Assembly (NCBI GenBank): GCA_027575765.1
Contig: JANBPT010000066.1
Span: forward strand, 1 to 64,000
Origin: Tieghemiomyces parasiticus
Taxonomy: Eukaryota > Kickxellomycota > Dimargaritomycetes > Dimargaritales > Dimargaritaceae
DNA length: 64,000 nucleotides
Reading direction: 5' to 3'
The position numbers and the translations under genes are program-made. Position 1 is the first letter of the stretch. Each line of letters starts with the position of its first letter. Positions 20,588 through 32,700 of this stretch are shown piece by piece. A model generated the notes under the pieces. It worked only from the letters and a program-made list of their open reading frames with translations. It did not search any database and was not told where the DNA came from.

Positions 20588-21492
20588 ATGTCCGGCATTG
20601 GCCTACAGCTCGCTCGTCGCTCCCTACTAGGTTCGTATTGCCCTCATTCCGGGGGTCGACCTCTGGCAAATGTTGAATCTCTTCTGCTAGGTCGCTCGGT
20701 CCAGGGTCCAGCCTTGGGCTATGACTGGATCGTCCCTCGCCGATGTGCACTTCGCCCTGCCATCCTCTCATGTCAGTATTAACATGGCTGCTTTCTTCCT
20801 GCATCGCCAACCTCCTCCCCCGCTCTTCTTCCTCTACCAAACCGGACCCAATCCATGTAGCGACCCCGCTGCGTACCACAGTACCCGCGGCCCTCACGAC
20901 CACCCCGCAGGCCCTGACGTTTAAGCGCTCCGCTGGTACCGCTGCCACCGCGTCGTCGTCGAAGGCGGTGGCGCCGGCTCCTATTCGGACTCAGACTGAC
21001 CTCCTAGACACGCCCAACAACCTCCCGGAGTACGCCTTGGCCTCGGTGGACAAAGTGCTGAATTGGGCACGTACGGGCTCCCTCTGGCCGGTGACCTTTG
21101 GCCTGGCGTGTTGCGCCGTGGAGATGATGCACATGGCGGCGGCTCGTTACGACCAGGACCGACTGGGTATTGTGTTCCGGGCGACTCCGCGCCAATCCGA
21201 GGTCATGATTGTGGCCGGTACCCTCACCAACAAGATGGCCCCTGTGCTGCGTAAAGTGTATGACCAAATGCCCGAGCCCCGCTGGGTGATCTCCATGGGG
21301 TCGTGTGCCAACGGTGGTGGGTACTACCATTACTCGTACGCCGTCGTGCGTGGTTGCGACCGGATTATCCCCGTTGATATCTATGTCCCCGGGTGCCCGC
21401 CCAGTGCTGAGGCCCTGCTCTACGGCGTTCTGCAGCTCCAGAAAAAGATCCGTCGTTCGCGTACCGCCCGTCTGTGGTACCGCAAGATTTAG
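20588..21492 (+). CDS. NDUFS7: NADH:ubiquinone oxidoreductase Fe-S subunit PSST/NDUFS7
   Basis: Core subunit of mitochondrial complex I that holds the terminal N2 [4Fe-4S] cluster next to the quinone site. Two exons, 20588-20630 and 20777-21492, join at phase 1 to give 252 residues. Exon 1 ([14 protein letters not shown]) is an Arg-containing amphipathic start, as expected of a mitochondrial presequence. The conserved body carries [18 protein letters not shown], the [17 protein letters not shown] block and [17 protein letters not shown]. The adjacent cysteines plus the GSC and PGC cysteines are the N2 ligands. The donor is the less common GTTCGT, so the exact N-terminus is less certain than the body. 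An ATG at 20743 within the intron region is not needed. Confidence 0.95.
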
Positions 21493-22929
21493 GGCAAGCG
21501 AGCGAGCTGTGCTAACTTGTTCGACTATGGAGTAGGAAGGATAAGAAGGGGGGGGAGATATGGGGTGTGGATGGCTACGATATTTTTTCTTCCTTTTAGA
21601 TCTCTTGTGCCTCTCGGCCCCCCCCTTCGGTCTTTAGATGACCCACTTTCCAACGAAGCCGGGTGGTCCACCATGGCAATGACACCCTACCCCCCCCCAC
21701 ACTCCCCTCCCTCACCGGGCGGACTGAAATCGCAATAAATATAGCGTACCGAATTCCTCTCTTCATCCCTCTAGCCCTGTAATTGAAGCGATCGTGTTTG
21801 TGATCCTGAATGGTGCGGTTTATTCTTGGAGAAGGTGGGCTATGGCAATTATCATTGCGGTCGGCCTTCGTTTCTCACCCCCGTATTCACCCTTCGGACC
21901 AGGTAGCTGTACGATGATGTGGAAACACAATTTACTGCCGAGGTAGGGAATATGTCTTCCTTGTCGCCCAACGGCAACTGTCTGCGTGACGGAGCAGTTG
22001 TCTCATGTAATGGTTGCCGGGCACTAGGACGGAGAATAAGGACAAAGGGTGGTATAAACTTCCGCACTATTGGCACAATTCATGCTGGTGTAAAACGACT
22101 GGTAGCCAGGTGATACATTATCTCGATGTTTTCTGAAGTCAGTTACTTCATCCTTTGTTGAAAAAGACCCTTCCCCCTTTGTGCCTTCTTTGCCTCCCAC
22201 ATTTCATCTGGGTCTAGAGGGATGGGAAGGGTTTCCTCACTCTTTACTGGCCCATAGAGGTGGCCACCGCCCTGGAAGGACCACTACAAGCGTACCAAAG
22301 TGGGTGTGCACATCGTTCCTCCTCTTCCAGTGACCCTCTCTATGTGACCGTTCTTCCAAGTTGGCTTCGAATTCCTCTTTTATTTCCAACGGCGGCCGTT
22401 TTTTTAATTCACTTCTTTAACATCCGCTTAGTATTGACTCTGTAGCCGAGGGCACACCGTGACAGCTAGCCCTTTGCTCCGGCCCTGCCAATGGATCGCC
22501 TAACGCAACCGTCACCTTGAGTTCGTCACTTTAAATTGGCCGAATAAATTAAACCGGCCGCGCATAAGACATAGCATCAATCTTATGTATCGACAGTGCC
22601 AGGAGGACCTTGTCCTTTACATTAACCTCTTCCTCCGGCCTCGTTAGCCATCTTTCAACCTCAGATCCAACCGCCTATTTCTCGGCTATCCCGTTCGGTG
22701 CTGTTCACTCCTTTCCGTTCCTCACCCGCTTTTTCCCTACCTGGAACTCCGCTCATTTCCCACTGTCCCAACGTTTTTCTTAAAATTACCCCTCCTTCGC
22801 GTCCTCAATTACGAGACTTATCAACCGCACCACCATTAACCTTTTGCCTCAGACAGCATACCAACCTCCACTATCCAACCCGCTAGCCATTCTCTGCGCT
22901 TCTCCTATACCCCTGCTTCCAATTTAACC
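21493..22929. other. Intergenic region with NDUFS7 poly(A) signal
   Basis: AATAAA at 21734-21739, about 240 bases after the NDUFS7 stop, may be its poly(A) signal. From 22600 to 22929 the plus strand is strongly C/T-rich, like the leader of the small gene at 22930. Nothing else is recognised. Confidence 0.5.
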
Positions 22930-23109
22930 ATGCGTGGCCCTAACCAATTTTTGTCCACCATCCTGCTGCTCCTCGTCCTCTGTGCCAGTCTGGAGCATTT
23001 CGGTACGGCGACACCGTACGGTGGTGGCCTCAACGCCAACCATGCCAAAGGTGTCGTAAAGGAAAAACTCGGCGGCTTCAAACCTTTGAAGATGTCCCCA
23101 AGCCAATAA
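22930..23109 (+). CDS. Small predicted secreted protein (59 aa)
   Basis: Not recognised as a known family. The frame encodes 59 residues with a clear signal peptide: MRGPNQF, then the hydrophobic core LSTILLLLVLCASL, with possible cleavage after GTA near residue 27. The mature part is about 30 residues, Gly/Lys-rich, without cysteines (PYGGGLNANHAKGVVKEKLG). The start ATG sits in AACCATGCG after a long pyrimidine-rich leader, as other genes here do. A real gene is likely but unproven; the alternative is a chance frame. A Lys-rich peptide of this size could be a secreted effector, pheromone-like or antimicrobial peptide. No function can be assigned. Confidence 0.55.
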   Translation: MRGPNQFLSTILLLLVLCASLEHFGTATPYGGGLNANHAKGVVKEKLGGFKPLKMSPSQ

Positions 23110-26100
23110 ATCACGTAATGACCTGTGGGTCCTTCCTTTCTCCCCCGACGAGTCTCGCCACCGCATATGTGCTTCCCCTTCGCTTTTTAGTTTCACTAGC
23201 TTGGCCGCTGGCCTGGACGGTAACGGTGACGAATATAATTCAGGTTACTTATCGGCAAGTGCGTACAGTGCTGGAGAACCCTGTGGGTTGAATCTCCCAC
23301 TCTGATTCTCAGTGTGGGTAGCGTACGTGGAACAGTTGGCAGTATATCTGAGAGCAAATATAACTGGCTAATATTATGGAGTAAATCCGTATCGGCGCTC
23401 CGTAAAGGCCTTACTTAGAAGATAGATTAGTTTCGTTGCAGCGAAGCCGACGTAGAATAGGGTAGTGTCCAGCTCTCTTAAATGAGCGCTAACATTATCG
23501 CAATATCCGGGGAGTCGTAAAGGACAATCGTAAAAAGCCTGATCCTCTTTGAGTTGGAGATTACAGGGTGATAGGAAGAGACGGTGAGACTAGTAGATAC
23601 AGGTAATCTCCGGACACTATGTTATCGGCTGCTGGCTGGTGAGGCTTCACATATTCCCACCTTCTAGCGTCATAAGGTGGGATCGGGAAGCGACCCTTCC
23701 CCACTCGGACCTTACTGAAGGCAGGAAATCCCGAACGGGTGACGCTTTCACATACCTACATTCTTCAGGGAGACCCTTCGCTTCTGGTATTTTTCGGAAG
23801 GTACCGAGGCCGACAAGATAAGCAACGAAGGGAAGCCCTGTATTAAAAACTCACTGGAATATTGTTGCTATCTGGCTATGCTGCATGGCTGAGCTGGAAG
23901 TATATACAGGCTGTGCTCCCGTCATCTTGGGCTAGAAGCACAATTTTCTCTGCACGTACCTCGGGGTTAAAGTCTATTATAAATCGGTTAGATGACTGTT
24001 AATGTAGAAAAACCGGATTCTTTAAAATGGGGCCAACTCATCTCTACATAGGGGTACACCTTTGGTTTCGGAAGTTGTAGCAAATACATCAATTAAGGTA
24101 TACATGACCCCAGTAAAAGTCCGTAGGGGTTAAACCTGTAACCTTAAGGTAGAAGTTTAGGACTTTGCTTCTGTGGTGCCCTAAACTACCGATTCGATCA
24201 GTTGTTGCATCTCTTCCTCTTCTTTATCTAGTTCATTATTCTTTTATCTAACCTCTTCCTTTATTTCATGTGCCTTTATGGCGACGCCGACCTTCCTGAT
24301 CTGCTGGACGGCGTCCTCTCTTTGACAGGCACCGCCGCCCCTCTCCTCTTAGGGCTTTACTTCCATCAATCATATTCCTCTTAGCTGATGTGGTAGCTTG
24401 GTAGTTGACTTCCTACTCGCCTGGGCACTAGCCCCGCCTCGCACTATCGTCCTTGGGTTCTCCCCTAGCCCAAGCCGCAGCTGCTACGAAAGATGCCGGC
24501 CATTCTTTGATATAAAAGACCCTCCGGGTCGCTACTCAATAAACGATAGCTTATCCACCCACAACTAATTCCGTCATCTTCAGTTAGTTCGTAAGCCTTT
24601 TCGTTTATTAGTCTTTAGTACGTTTAGTTATTAGCCTTAGTTTCCTCTAGGTAGTTTTTCCTATGACAGCTTCACAGTACAGTAGTCAGCCACTACCGGA
24701 TGAGGACGGATCACTGCCTAGGGCATGGTGCTCTAATTAAAAAATCCCCTTATGATCGTGAAGGTAGTGAGGGGCCGGCTGTGAAGTTGTGGGTAATCTT
24801 TACAGCGCATTGTTTCAAGAATTAGCTGAACCAAACTTATACTATCCGAACACTTCGTAATTATTTACATTACCATTAAAGTATATTATGTATAGCACCA
24901 ATTGAAGCCCACACAATAAACTACAGATCGATTAACTACCGTCAAATATCCAATATTTCCATCATCCGCAAATGCACTTATTTAAAGAAGGTGAGCTGTC
25001 CATAAGTGCGTATCTGTTGTGTTTGCAATAAGCATTGCTTTTGTCACCTTGTCCTTCTCGCTTTTCAACCCCCCCCCAGTCTCCATTTCGTCTTTCCCCC
25101 TCCCTCGGGTCATACATTCCGTTATATTATTTCCGGTTGAATTTTAACCACCAAAATTTACTATTTTATTACCCCATCAGCTCCTTTGTATCAGCGTGCT
25201 AGTCGCACCGAAAAATAATCTATGGCGTAATGAATGCCCCTCCAAAAAAAGCGTGGACTCCTAGTGGTTAGTGCGGTCGATATTTAGGTACATGCGAGCG
25301 GTGGGCAATACTTAGCGTCTGGATTTTTTGGACTCTAGACTGGCATTGAGCGGGCGTAGTGGTTATAAATAAACGTTTACCCAGTGAAAGTCCTTGTTAG
25401 GCCCTTGGGAACTCCGCCAACTAGATGTCGAGTGCAAAGCTGCGGAACCATTGTATTGTGCAACGACCTGGATACATGTAGGTTCGCTACTTATAAAAGG
25501 TGGTATTATGGGAGAGTCAAAATCGCGTAATTTGAAGGATTCATTGCAAATCTTCGTGGAGGTCTACCAATCCCGCGATGGCCGTGGTCCGTGGTAATGG
25601 CCGATTTGGTCGGAATGAGGTTGCGCTTGATCAACGCACGTGCATACTGTAGTGTTCCGCACAAATTCATAATCACCAGTACATCCATATTTTTCAGATC
25701 CGGTCTAATCTGCGACACAGGGATGCTGGCTAGAATTGATTTATTAATTCGATGAGGGAATCCAGGAGATATACGCTAATATCTCTGGCCTATTTGTATA
25801 TCCGCTTCGGCCATTCGAAGCTTACAATGTAGTAAACCTTCATTCACCCAAAATAGCGTGTTCTCTACTCAATTCAGCCGCCGTCGCTGACTTTTAGCCA
25901 ACTCTTAGATACTGCGGTATAGCGGGACCTTTCCTCGGCAACTAGTATCCCGGATCTCGCGAATATTGGTTTGCTTAGCCCGTTTCATAATATAGGTGCG
26001 GTACATCCATCATAGGCCTTTACCGGAAGAGTGGGGTTGGGGCCCTAATAATCCAGATGCAGCTGGTCGCCGATGAATGGCAAGGCCAGCGGTATACAAG

Positions 26101-27596
26101 GGGAGGGAGAGGATCAAAGAGACCTCAACGCAGTCCGCAAGGCTGACGGGATAGTTAAGGGGTAAGTAGGCTATGCAAAGAGCAAGTGCTGTAGACTAGC
26201 TAGGCTAACAGCTAGGTGGGCGGAGCGGTTGCAGTTGACAGAAAGCTGGTCGTGGGCTGCGGAGTAAGGTAAATTAGATTCCAGATGCTACGATTGGTAT
26301 TGTTCCTTTCTAGGCACTACACCATTGTTTATGCAGTATGCCCTGGGTCCCAGTGTTGTTTTTTGGGGGGAGAAGGGATCGGTCGGGTTCCATCTGTATA
26401 ATCTGCCTGTCTCCCAATGAGGTTTTGCGTTGGACAGTTGCCTTGCACCCTCCCCTTTTTCCTTGACGAGGCCTTCTAGCGGGGCGATCCCATTGTATTT
26501 GGTATAAACTGTGAATGCACACTTCTGTGTGGCAGATAACAATCATGCAGCGCTGTATTCCCCACAATAAAGTTCTCAGCTCTGTGTCTAGCTGCAGTTT
26601 GGGTATGGGGAAGTATAGTTATAACTAGAAATGCGGCCGCTGTCTGCGCCTGTCAATGTCGGGAAGGATCCTATTTTTTCTATTATGGTTTTTATGCGTT
26701 GACCTTCAGAAAAACATAATTTCACTTCGCTATACTAAACCTATATCTCAATTGAAGAGCCGCAGTACAACCCTACGGGTAGGACCCTTCCCGTGACGGA
26801 TTCCACCCTGAAATCCCAACGGCGCTGATCTGTTCTATCGTTCACGAGCATGCGTATTAGCTTCTTTCAAGAAATATGGAATGGGCACCTTTCGAAAGAA
26901 ACTCGCGTGGGTTCCAAGAACCCACATGGCTTCCCTGATGACAGCATCGCCTCCTTCCATACCGTTGGAATCGCCTCCACCGTGTTTCAATGGGGGTAGC
27001 GTTCTCGTCAAACATTACCCCCTCCCCTTTCCGTATTGTGTACGCATCAGCACGGTAATCGTTTCCTGAAATGGGAGGTGTGGGAGGCCGGGTCACGGCA
27101 TTACGTTTAACAACCAGCTGTACCAGAGACACCCATCACCCAGGTGGAATGCAGGTTATCTGCGTGGATTTCTGCCTTCAACACAGCGAAAAGGGCGCAG
27201 CATTGTTCAGTTGCAACGAAGACAAGTACTTGGGTGTCCAAAGCAGGTTTTCGTCGGCCGATCCTGCGGCGGGGCTGGCTGTTTCTACCTAGCTATTGTT
27301 TCCGCAATGAGGATAGTTGCGCCGAAGGCGAGGAACTCATCCTTATTCCTCCAGTCGTCGGTGGTCATATATAACCAGAACACCAGAGCTGCTAAACGCC
27401 AATATCCCTCACTCTTCTCCACAATATTTCGACCACCCGCTAGCTGTTTCCCACTAGCCACTGGTGACTACCGCATTCTTCCTTTCAACCGGCTCCCAAT
27501 CGACCGTTGCTTTGTTTTGCGTCACCTATTCCACTCATCGTAGGGTCTCTCGTCAACACATTTTCACCCCAGATTGCCAAGTTTGCCAGCTCAGCC
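23110..27596. other. Long gene-free region
   Basis: About 4.5 kb in which I recognise no protein or RNA gene on either strand. Frames longer than 60 codons exist near 25400, 26300 and 26900 but lack family features or supportive starts. A TATA/AATAAA arrangement near 24500 is listed separately. From about 27370 the plus strand turns pyrimidine-rich ahead of the small gene at 27597. Confidence 0.5.
24200..24720 (+). mobile_element. Possible solo LTR or unrecognised promoter (tentative)
   Basis: TATAAAA at 24511-24517 is followed by AATAAA at 24538-24543 and a T-rich tract to about 24660. A TATA box and poly(A) signal so close together are typical of LTR U3/R regions. No matching partner copy, clear TG...CA ends or target duplication were found in the window, so an ordinary promoter of an undetected transcript is equally possible. 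End points are approximate. Confidence 0.2.
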
Positions 27597-27866
27597 ATGC
27601 GTTTGTACACCGCCCGCTCCGCCGCAATCCTAATCTTTTCTTCTTTGACGCTCCTGTCCACCATTGCGGCCAAAGGTGGTGGTGGAGGTGGTCACGGTGG
27701 TGGGGGCCATGGTAGTGGGAGTCACGGAAGCGGAGGTGGAGGTGGAAACAAAGGTAGTAGTGGTGGCTTCCATGGTAACGGTACATCCTCCACCAGCCCA
27801 CTCCCCGCTGCCGGACCCCTGGGTATAGCCGTCATGGCCGTTGGGTTGGCCGTCGGTTACATATAA
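27597..27866 (+). CDS. Small Gly/His-rich, predicted GPI-anchored surface protein (89 aa)
   Basis: Family not recognised. The 89-residue protein has a signal peptide at residues 1-25 (core AAILIFSSLTLLSTIAA), then Gly/His/Ser-rich repeats near 27-60 (HGGGGHGSGSHGSGGGGG). A Ser/Thr stretch (NGTSSTS) carries one N-glycosylation sequon. The end is a hydrophobic tail at 71-89 (AAGPLGIAVMAVGLAVGYI) with no charged residue. A signal peptide plus a terminal hydrophobic tail after small residues is the GPI-anchor pattern, with attachment likely near 61-65. It would be a cell-wall or surface protein; the His/Gly repeat could bind metal (inference). The frame is open upstream to 27507, but ATG 27597 gives the signal peptide directly. 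Confidence 0.65.
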   Translation: MRLYTARSAAILIFSSLTLLSTIAAKGGGGGGHGGGGHGSGSHGSGGGGGNKGSSGGFHGNGTSSTSPLPAAGPLGIAVMAVGLAVGYI

Positions 27867-28077
27867 ACGGCATGGGGACTACGACGCCCAGTTCTCAATC
27901 TACCGCTTGGCAGTCGAGCATGGCCAGCCATAGTCTTCTCACAACTTTTATAGTTTACCTCTACAGTATACGTTGATATATAAAAAAAATTACCCGGTCA
28001 CACTTAACTACGATCGATTGGCGTAGCAAGGTCGTTAGTAGGTACCGAGCTCAGAGGGGACCAAAAAGAAGCAGGCA

Positions 28078-29280
28078 TCACGTCCGCCACGCGACCTGCA
28101 CCTCGTCGGTGCGGAACCGTTGTGTGATGGTCGAGGCTGGTAGGGAGGTGGTGAAACCAGTTTGGTAGGCCAGGGCGCCGGCGTGGGCGATCATGATGCC
28201 GTTATCGATGCAAAACCGTTCGTCGGTGGCGAACACCTTGGCGCCACGCTGGCGGGCCATCTCGGCCATCATCTCCTGCAACCGAACGTTGCACCCGACC
28301 CCTCCGACGATCAGAACCTCCTCGGAGCCGATGTGAGCCATGGCCCGTTCCGTAATCTCAACCAGCATGGCGAACACGGTCTCTTGAAGAGAGAAGCAGA
28401 GGTCTTCGGGGGTCAGGGAGTTGGGTAGCTCGTCGACCGCCGCCAGGTGATGCTGAGCCCGGCCGCCGGTGGTGACACCTAGTTTGGCTTGGGCTACCGA
28501 TTGGATGAAGGACAGAATCCCGGAGAAAGATACGTCCATACCCTTGACGGTGTAGGGTAGGTCGACGAGGTATGACCCACGGCGCGCGGCCTGTTCAATA
28601 TTGTAGCCCGGGCTTGGGTCGTTGGGAAGGTTGATGATCCGGGCGAACCGGTCGAGGCAGTTGCCGACGGCAATGTCCAGTGTTTCGCCAAATATGCGGT
28701 AGCGACCCTGGGCGTAGGCAATGACTTGTGTGTTACCACCGCTTACGTACAGCACGACGGGGTTAGTGGCTCCAGTAATCTGGCGGCCCATCTCGATGTG
28801 GCCCACGCAGTGATTGACACCCACCAGCGGGCGATTCCAGAGCCGGGCGAGGGTTCGGGCCACAACGGCCACCGATTGCAGAGGGCCACCCATTCCGGGT
28901 CCTTGGGTAAAGCAGATCGCATCGACCTGGTCCGGCCGCAGACCGGCGTCCCGGAAGGCCTGGGTGATGAGTTCGATGGCGTACTGCCGGTGGTGGACTG
29001 CGGTATCCTTGGGGAGGAAACCCTGGCCCGCGGGGGTAATGTACGTGTGCCGGACATTGGCGAGGACTTCCACGGCCTGTTGGCTGAGTAGGTCGGCGAG
29101 GGCCGCCCGAGAGATACGGCCGTTCGGGCCGGCAGGAAGAAGTGGGGTGGACAAGGTGTGTCGTACGATCCCGACGCCAAGTTTGTTGGCAGAACCTTCC
29201 AGGCCCAGGGCCACGATAGTGGTACGGTCCCGATTGGGTAGTAGGTCAGCGTTAAAGAATTCGAAGGCCGAGGCAGCCAT
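28078..29280 (-). CDS. KAE1: tRNA N6-adenosine threonylcarbamoyltransferase, KEOPS catalytic subunit
   Basis: Transfers the threonylcarbamoyl group to A37 of ANN-decoding tRNAs as part of the cytosolic/nuclear KEOPS (EKC) complex. The 400-residue single-exon frame from ATG 29280 begins with the ASKHA-fold strand [17 protein letters not shown]. It then has [20 protein letters not shown] and the metal-binding HxxxH at His157/His161 ([14 protein letters not shown]). Later blocks are [40 protein letters not shown] and [14 protein letters not shown], with the C-terminal [13 protein letters not shown]. It carries a 30-residue insertion after GVGIVRH, in a position where yeast Kae1 also has extra residues. 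ATGs further upstream in frame (to 29382) lack conserved sequence. Divergent from the TFIIIC gene at 29767. Confidence 0.97.
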   Translation of the reverse strand: MAASAFEFFNADLLPNRDRTTIVALGLEGSANKLGVGIVRHTLSTPLLPAGPNGRISRAALADLLSQQAVEVLANVRHTYITPAGQGFLPKDTAVHHRQYAIELITQAFRDAGLRPDQVDAICFTQGPGMGGPLQSVAVVARTLARLWNRPLVGVNHCVGHIEMGRQITGATNPVVLYVSGGNTQVIAYAQGRYRIFGETLDIAVGNCLDRFARIINLPNDPSPGYNIEQAARRGSYLVDLPYTVKGMDVSFSGILSFIQSVAQAKLGVTTGGRAQHHLAAVDELPNSLTPEDLCFSLQETVFAMLVEITERAMAHIGSEEVLIVGGVGCNVRLQEMMAEMARQRGAKVFATDERFCIDNGIMIAHAGALAYQTGFTTSLPASTITQRFRTDEVQVAWRT

Positions 29281-29766
29281 GGTGTAAAGGGAATGTGGAA
29301 GGGAGAGCAGGGGATGGAGGAACGTGTAGAGTACAGGTGTGGAGGATACATCAAATTCGTAACGCGGCGGATCGTAAGGCAACGACGGCCTTAATGTGTG
29401 TGGTCACCAGGCACGGAGCGTTTGGCCAGCGGAGTGTGCTAAAACCCTTGGTGGCCTTTACACGGGTGGCGAAGCTTGAAGCCGAGGTGTTGCCCATATC
29501 CTGCCCCCCCTCCTTCTGAGAGGAAAGCCCATGCTCAGGCCTGGCTGCTGAAGTTGGGGGTACTTTCCAATGGGCGAAGGCCATGGCAACCTGGGCGGGT
29601 TAATTTTGAAACCCCATATACATATACCCGTCCTTTCACCTGTCGCATCCGGCTCGTCCTTTTTATAAGAGCTACCAATGTACAGTTCGTTTCACCTTCC
29701 CTTGCCACCTAGCTATAGCCCATTGGCCACATTGGCCCCTTCATTGTCCCTTAGCCATTGCCACCC
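29281..29766. promoter_or_regulatory. Divergent promoter region KAE1 / TFIIIC subunit
   Basis: A 486-base gap between two oppositely oriented start codons must contain both promoters. TTTTTATAAG near 29660 is a TATA-like element about 100 bases before the TFIIIC start. Both genes serve tRNA production (modification and transcription), so a shared bidirectional promoter would make sense. That is inference. Confidence 0.45.
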
Positions 29767-32700
29767 ATGTCGACTCCTGCCAAACGTCGCGGTCGGCCGC
29801 GCAAGGTGAAGCTGACCGACCTTGAAGACAGCCAAAGCGCCTTACCTGGCCCGTCCGCCACCAGTTCGGAATCTGCGACGCCTAGAAGCTCCATGCGCCT
29901 GCGCCAGACCCGGCTTACCGGGTTAGTCCGTACCACCTTACCCGCCACTCCCAAGCAAGAGCCGGGCACGGACCTTGCTCAGCCGAGTGGCGAGATCTCA
30001 CGTAAGCGTCCACGTCAAAGCCCCCCTCACAGTCTGACGCGCCCAACCCAGGGCGGCGACAGTGGCCACAGTGAGAAACTCCACCCGGCTACCGAGGTTA
30101 GGGCGGCGACGACGACGACGACGGAACCCACGCCTAAGCGACGGAGCCGGCTACCTAAATCTCTCTCGAAGAGTGACATTCCAGCAGACGGGCTGGTTGA
30201 AACCCTGGAAGCAACGGATCCTGTGCAGGGCACCTCGACCTCACCGGTCGTCACACCCAAGCGCCGTGGCCGCCCTCCCCAGAACCCAGTACAACTCGCA
30301 TCTCAGCCGGTAACCTCTGTGGAGGTCGACCCCTCATCTGTGGTCAGTAGTGCACTGGGTAGACTGCTGGCCAACGATCGCCCAGCCCTACCGGTCACTG
30401 TCGCCACAGGCCCTATGATCCACCCAGGGATCACACCCTCTTCTACCCTGGCACCGGGTGGCGTTAGAGATACGGTTGCTGAAGACCAGGTGTTGGCCAC
30501 CCCGATGGAGAGTGGTCGAGGTCGATCCCGTAAAGGCCCCTCGGTTTCGCCCCCAGCAGGCTTACCACTGGGAGCTGCGGGTGAACCATCCTTCCCTGTG
30601 GAACCTATGGATACCCCTGTAAAACGCGGCCTGGGCCGACCTCGCAAGGATCCTTTAGCTTCACCTTCAGCCGTACTAACGTCGAGCGTCTCGGAAACAT
30701 TGGCCATCCCTGAGCCGTCACCAGTTACGCCAGTGAAACGCGGCAGAGGCCGAGCCCGCAAACCCCCCCTACCCCCGTCCTCTGTCACCCCAAAGCGTCG
30801 CGGACGGCCACCAAAGGCCATCGCCACCACCCCCTCTGTAACCACGGCGGTAAAAACGACCAGGAAGCGAACCTACCGGCCAGAGGACAATGACGAATCG
30901 CCAGTGTCCAACGGCAGTGACGGTGGTCGCAGTGACGACGGTGGAGACGCCTTTGCCACTCCCGACGATCCTTCCCGGCAGTCTGCCATCGAATCTAACA
31001 CTTCCACTCCTATACGCCGCGGCCGGCTCCCGAAATCCTTGCCCGCGGCCTCGACACCAGCAACCACTCCAACGCGCTCTACGTCCCGGGCGGTCAAGGC
31101 CACTTCTGCCCCTAAGTTGATCCGCAGCGACAGCGACGAAGCCGGTGATTTTCAGGCGGACGGCGGGTCCGTTATAGAGGTCAGTGACGATGATGACAAG
31201 GACGGGGACCTCTTTGATGACAAGCTGGCGACCTTGCGAACTCCGACAACACGTGGTCGCGGGAGGGGACGCGGCCGGGGTCGGGGTCGAGGCAGTGGCA
31301 CCAGTTCTTCGGGGTACATCCCACGTCCGCGGAAGGCGCGCCAACCGCTGGCCAATACCTACGGGCCCACGCCGGATTTTTGCCAGCCGATCACCGAGGC
31401 CTACTGGGCTGGTACCAGTGCAGCTGACTTTATCGCCCCCACAATTCAAGGAGAAATTGCGCGTAATCCGTACAATCGGTACCTGCACGAGGCCACAGCC
31501 GTCACGAACGTTCCGGCGCATGAGTGGCTCCCCCTCTTCGCCCGCCCGGAGTATACTGCCAAGCTCCAACTGATTAGCGCCGCCGAGCCGCCCGTGACCA
31601 CCCGTGACCTGCCCATACACGAGATACCGTCCCTGTCGACCATGTTTCTGCCCAGCGGGCGCGGCTTCGTGCTCAACACGGGACGTCCAGTGTGGGGCCT
31701 CGACTGGGCCCCCAACCTTGCCCCTGACCGCCGGAGCTGGCACTACCTGGCTGTCGGCGGGTTTGCCCCGGCCACCCGTGAGGACGTGGCTTTTGGAGCT
31801 AAACAGCCCGGGACCCCGGGGCTCATCCAGATCTGGGAGTTCATGTCCAGCGTGGGGCCAGGATTCAAGTCACCTCCGCCTAAACTGGTCCTAGCCATCC
31901 ACCACGACTATGGCTGTATCATGGACCTGAAGTGGTGCCCCAACTTTTATCCACGCGCGACCACTGACCTAGTGTGGGCCACCCCGGGCCGGCCCCCACG
32001 GGCCGGGACCTACCTACCCAACATCGGTGTCCTGGCCGTCACTTTTGGCGATGGCCGTCTGTGCGTGTTTGCCGTCCCCGAGCCTCAGTACTTGGGCCGC
32101 CGCCCCACCTCCTCGCTGAAGTTGCCGTTACACCTCTCCGGAACCCACTGCATCCGCATGCCACCCTGCCTCCTCAACGTGACCCACCCGCTTCGGAATT
32201 TCCACTCGCTGACCTGGGGTAACGCTTTCACTCTCGCCTGCGGTACCACCGACGGCCTGGTTTACATCTGGAACCTCGCCCGACTCGTACGCCACATGTC
32301 GGTCCCAGCGGACCAGCAAAAATCGGACCCCCCAAACCTCCCGGTTCGCTCGCCAGCGGGGACCGGGGATGGCCGTGACATCGACATGTGGCGATTACAA
32401 CTATCGGATTTCCGACGTCCCACGATGCAGCTCGCCGTCCACCACGCCCCCGTACGTGCCCTCAGTTTCCGCCCCCACCAGTCCCTGTTAGAACCTAACC
32501 AGGTCTACGAGGGGCGGGCCACGCCCCCGAACGACCTGCTATCCGTCAGTGATGACGGGTTCGCCTTCCACACCCGACTCGACGACCCCGAGTTCCCCTT
32601 GGTTTGGGACCGCCAGCGCTGTAAGTAACCTGCCCTGCATATAGGCTGAAAACATTGGTCAACGCCATCCTCGCTGCGGAGGTGGCGAGCCCATCGTACG

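Noticed and set aside
26288..27132. Minus-strand frames near 26.3-27.1 kb as a gene in the gene-free region.
   Set aside because: No start context, no domain-like sequence and no splice pattern linking them.
29090..29180. A possible 90-base in-frame intron within KAE1 (GTACGA...CAACAG).
   Set aside because: Removing it would shorten a loop where yeast Kae1 also has extra residues and would delete conserved VR; the unspliced frame is intact, so I keep it as coding.
30027..31743. Long minus-strand frames (up to 324 codons) across the TFIIIC gene.
   Set aside because: They are antisense shadows of a GC-rich, repetitive coding region.
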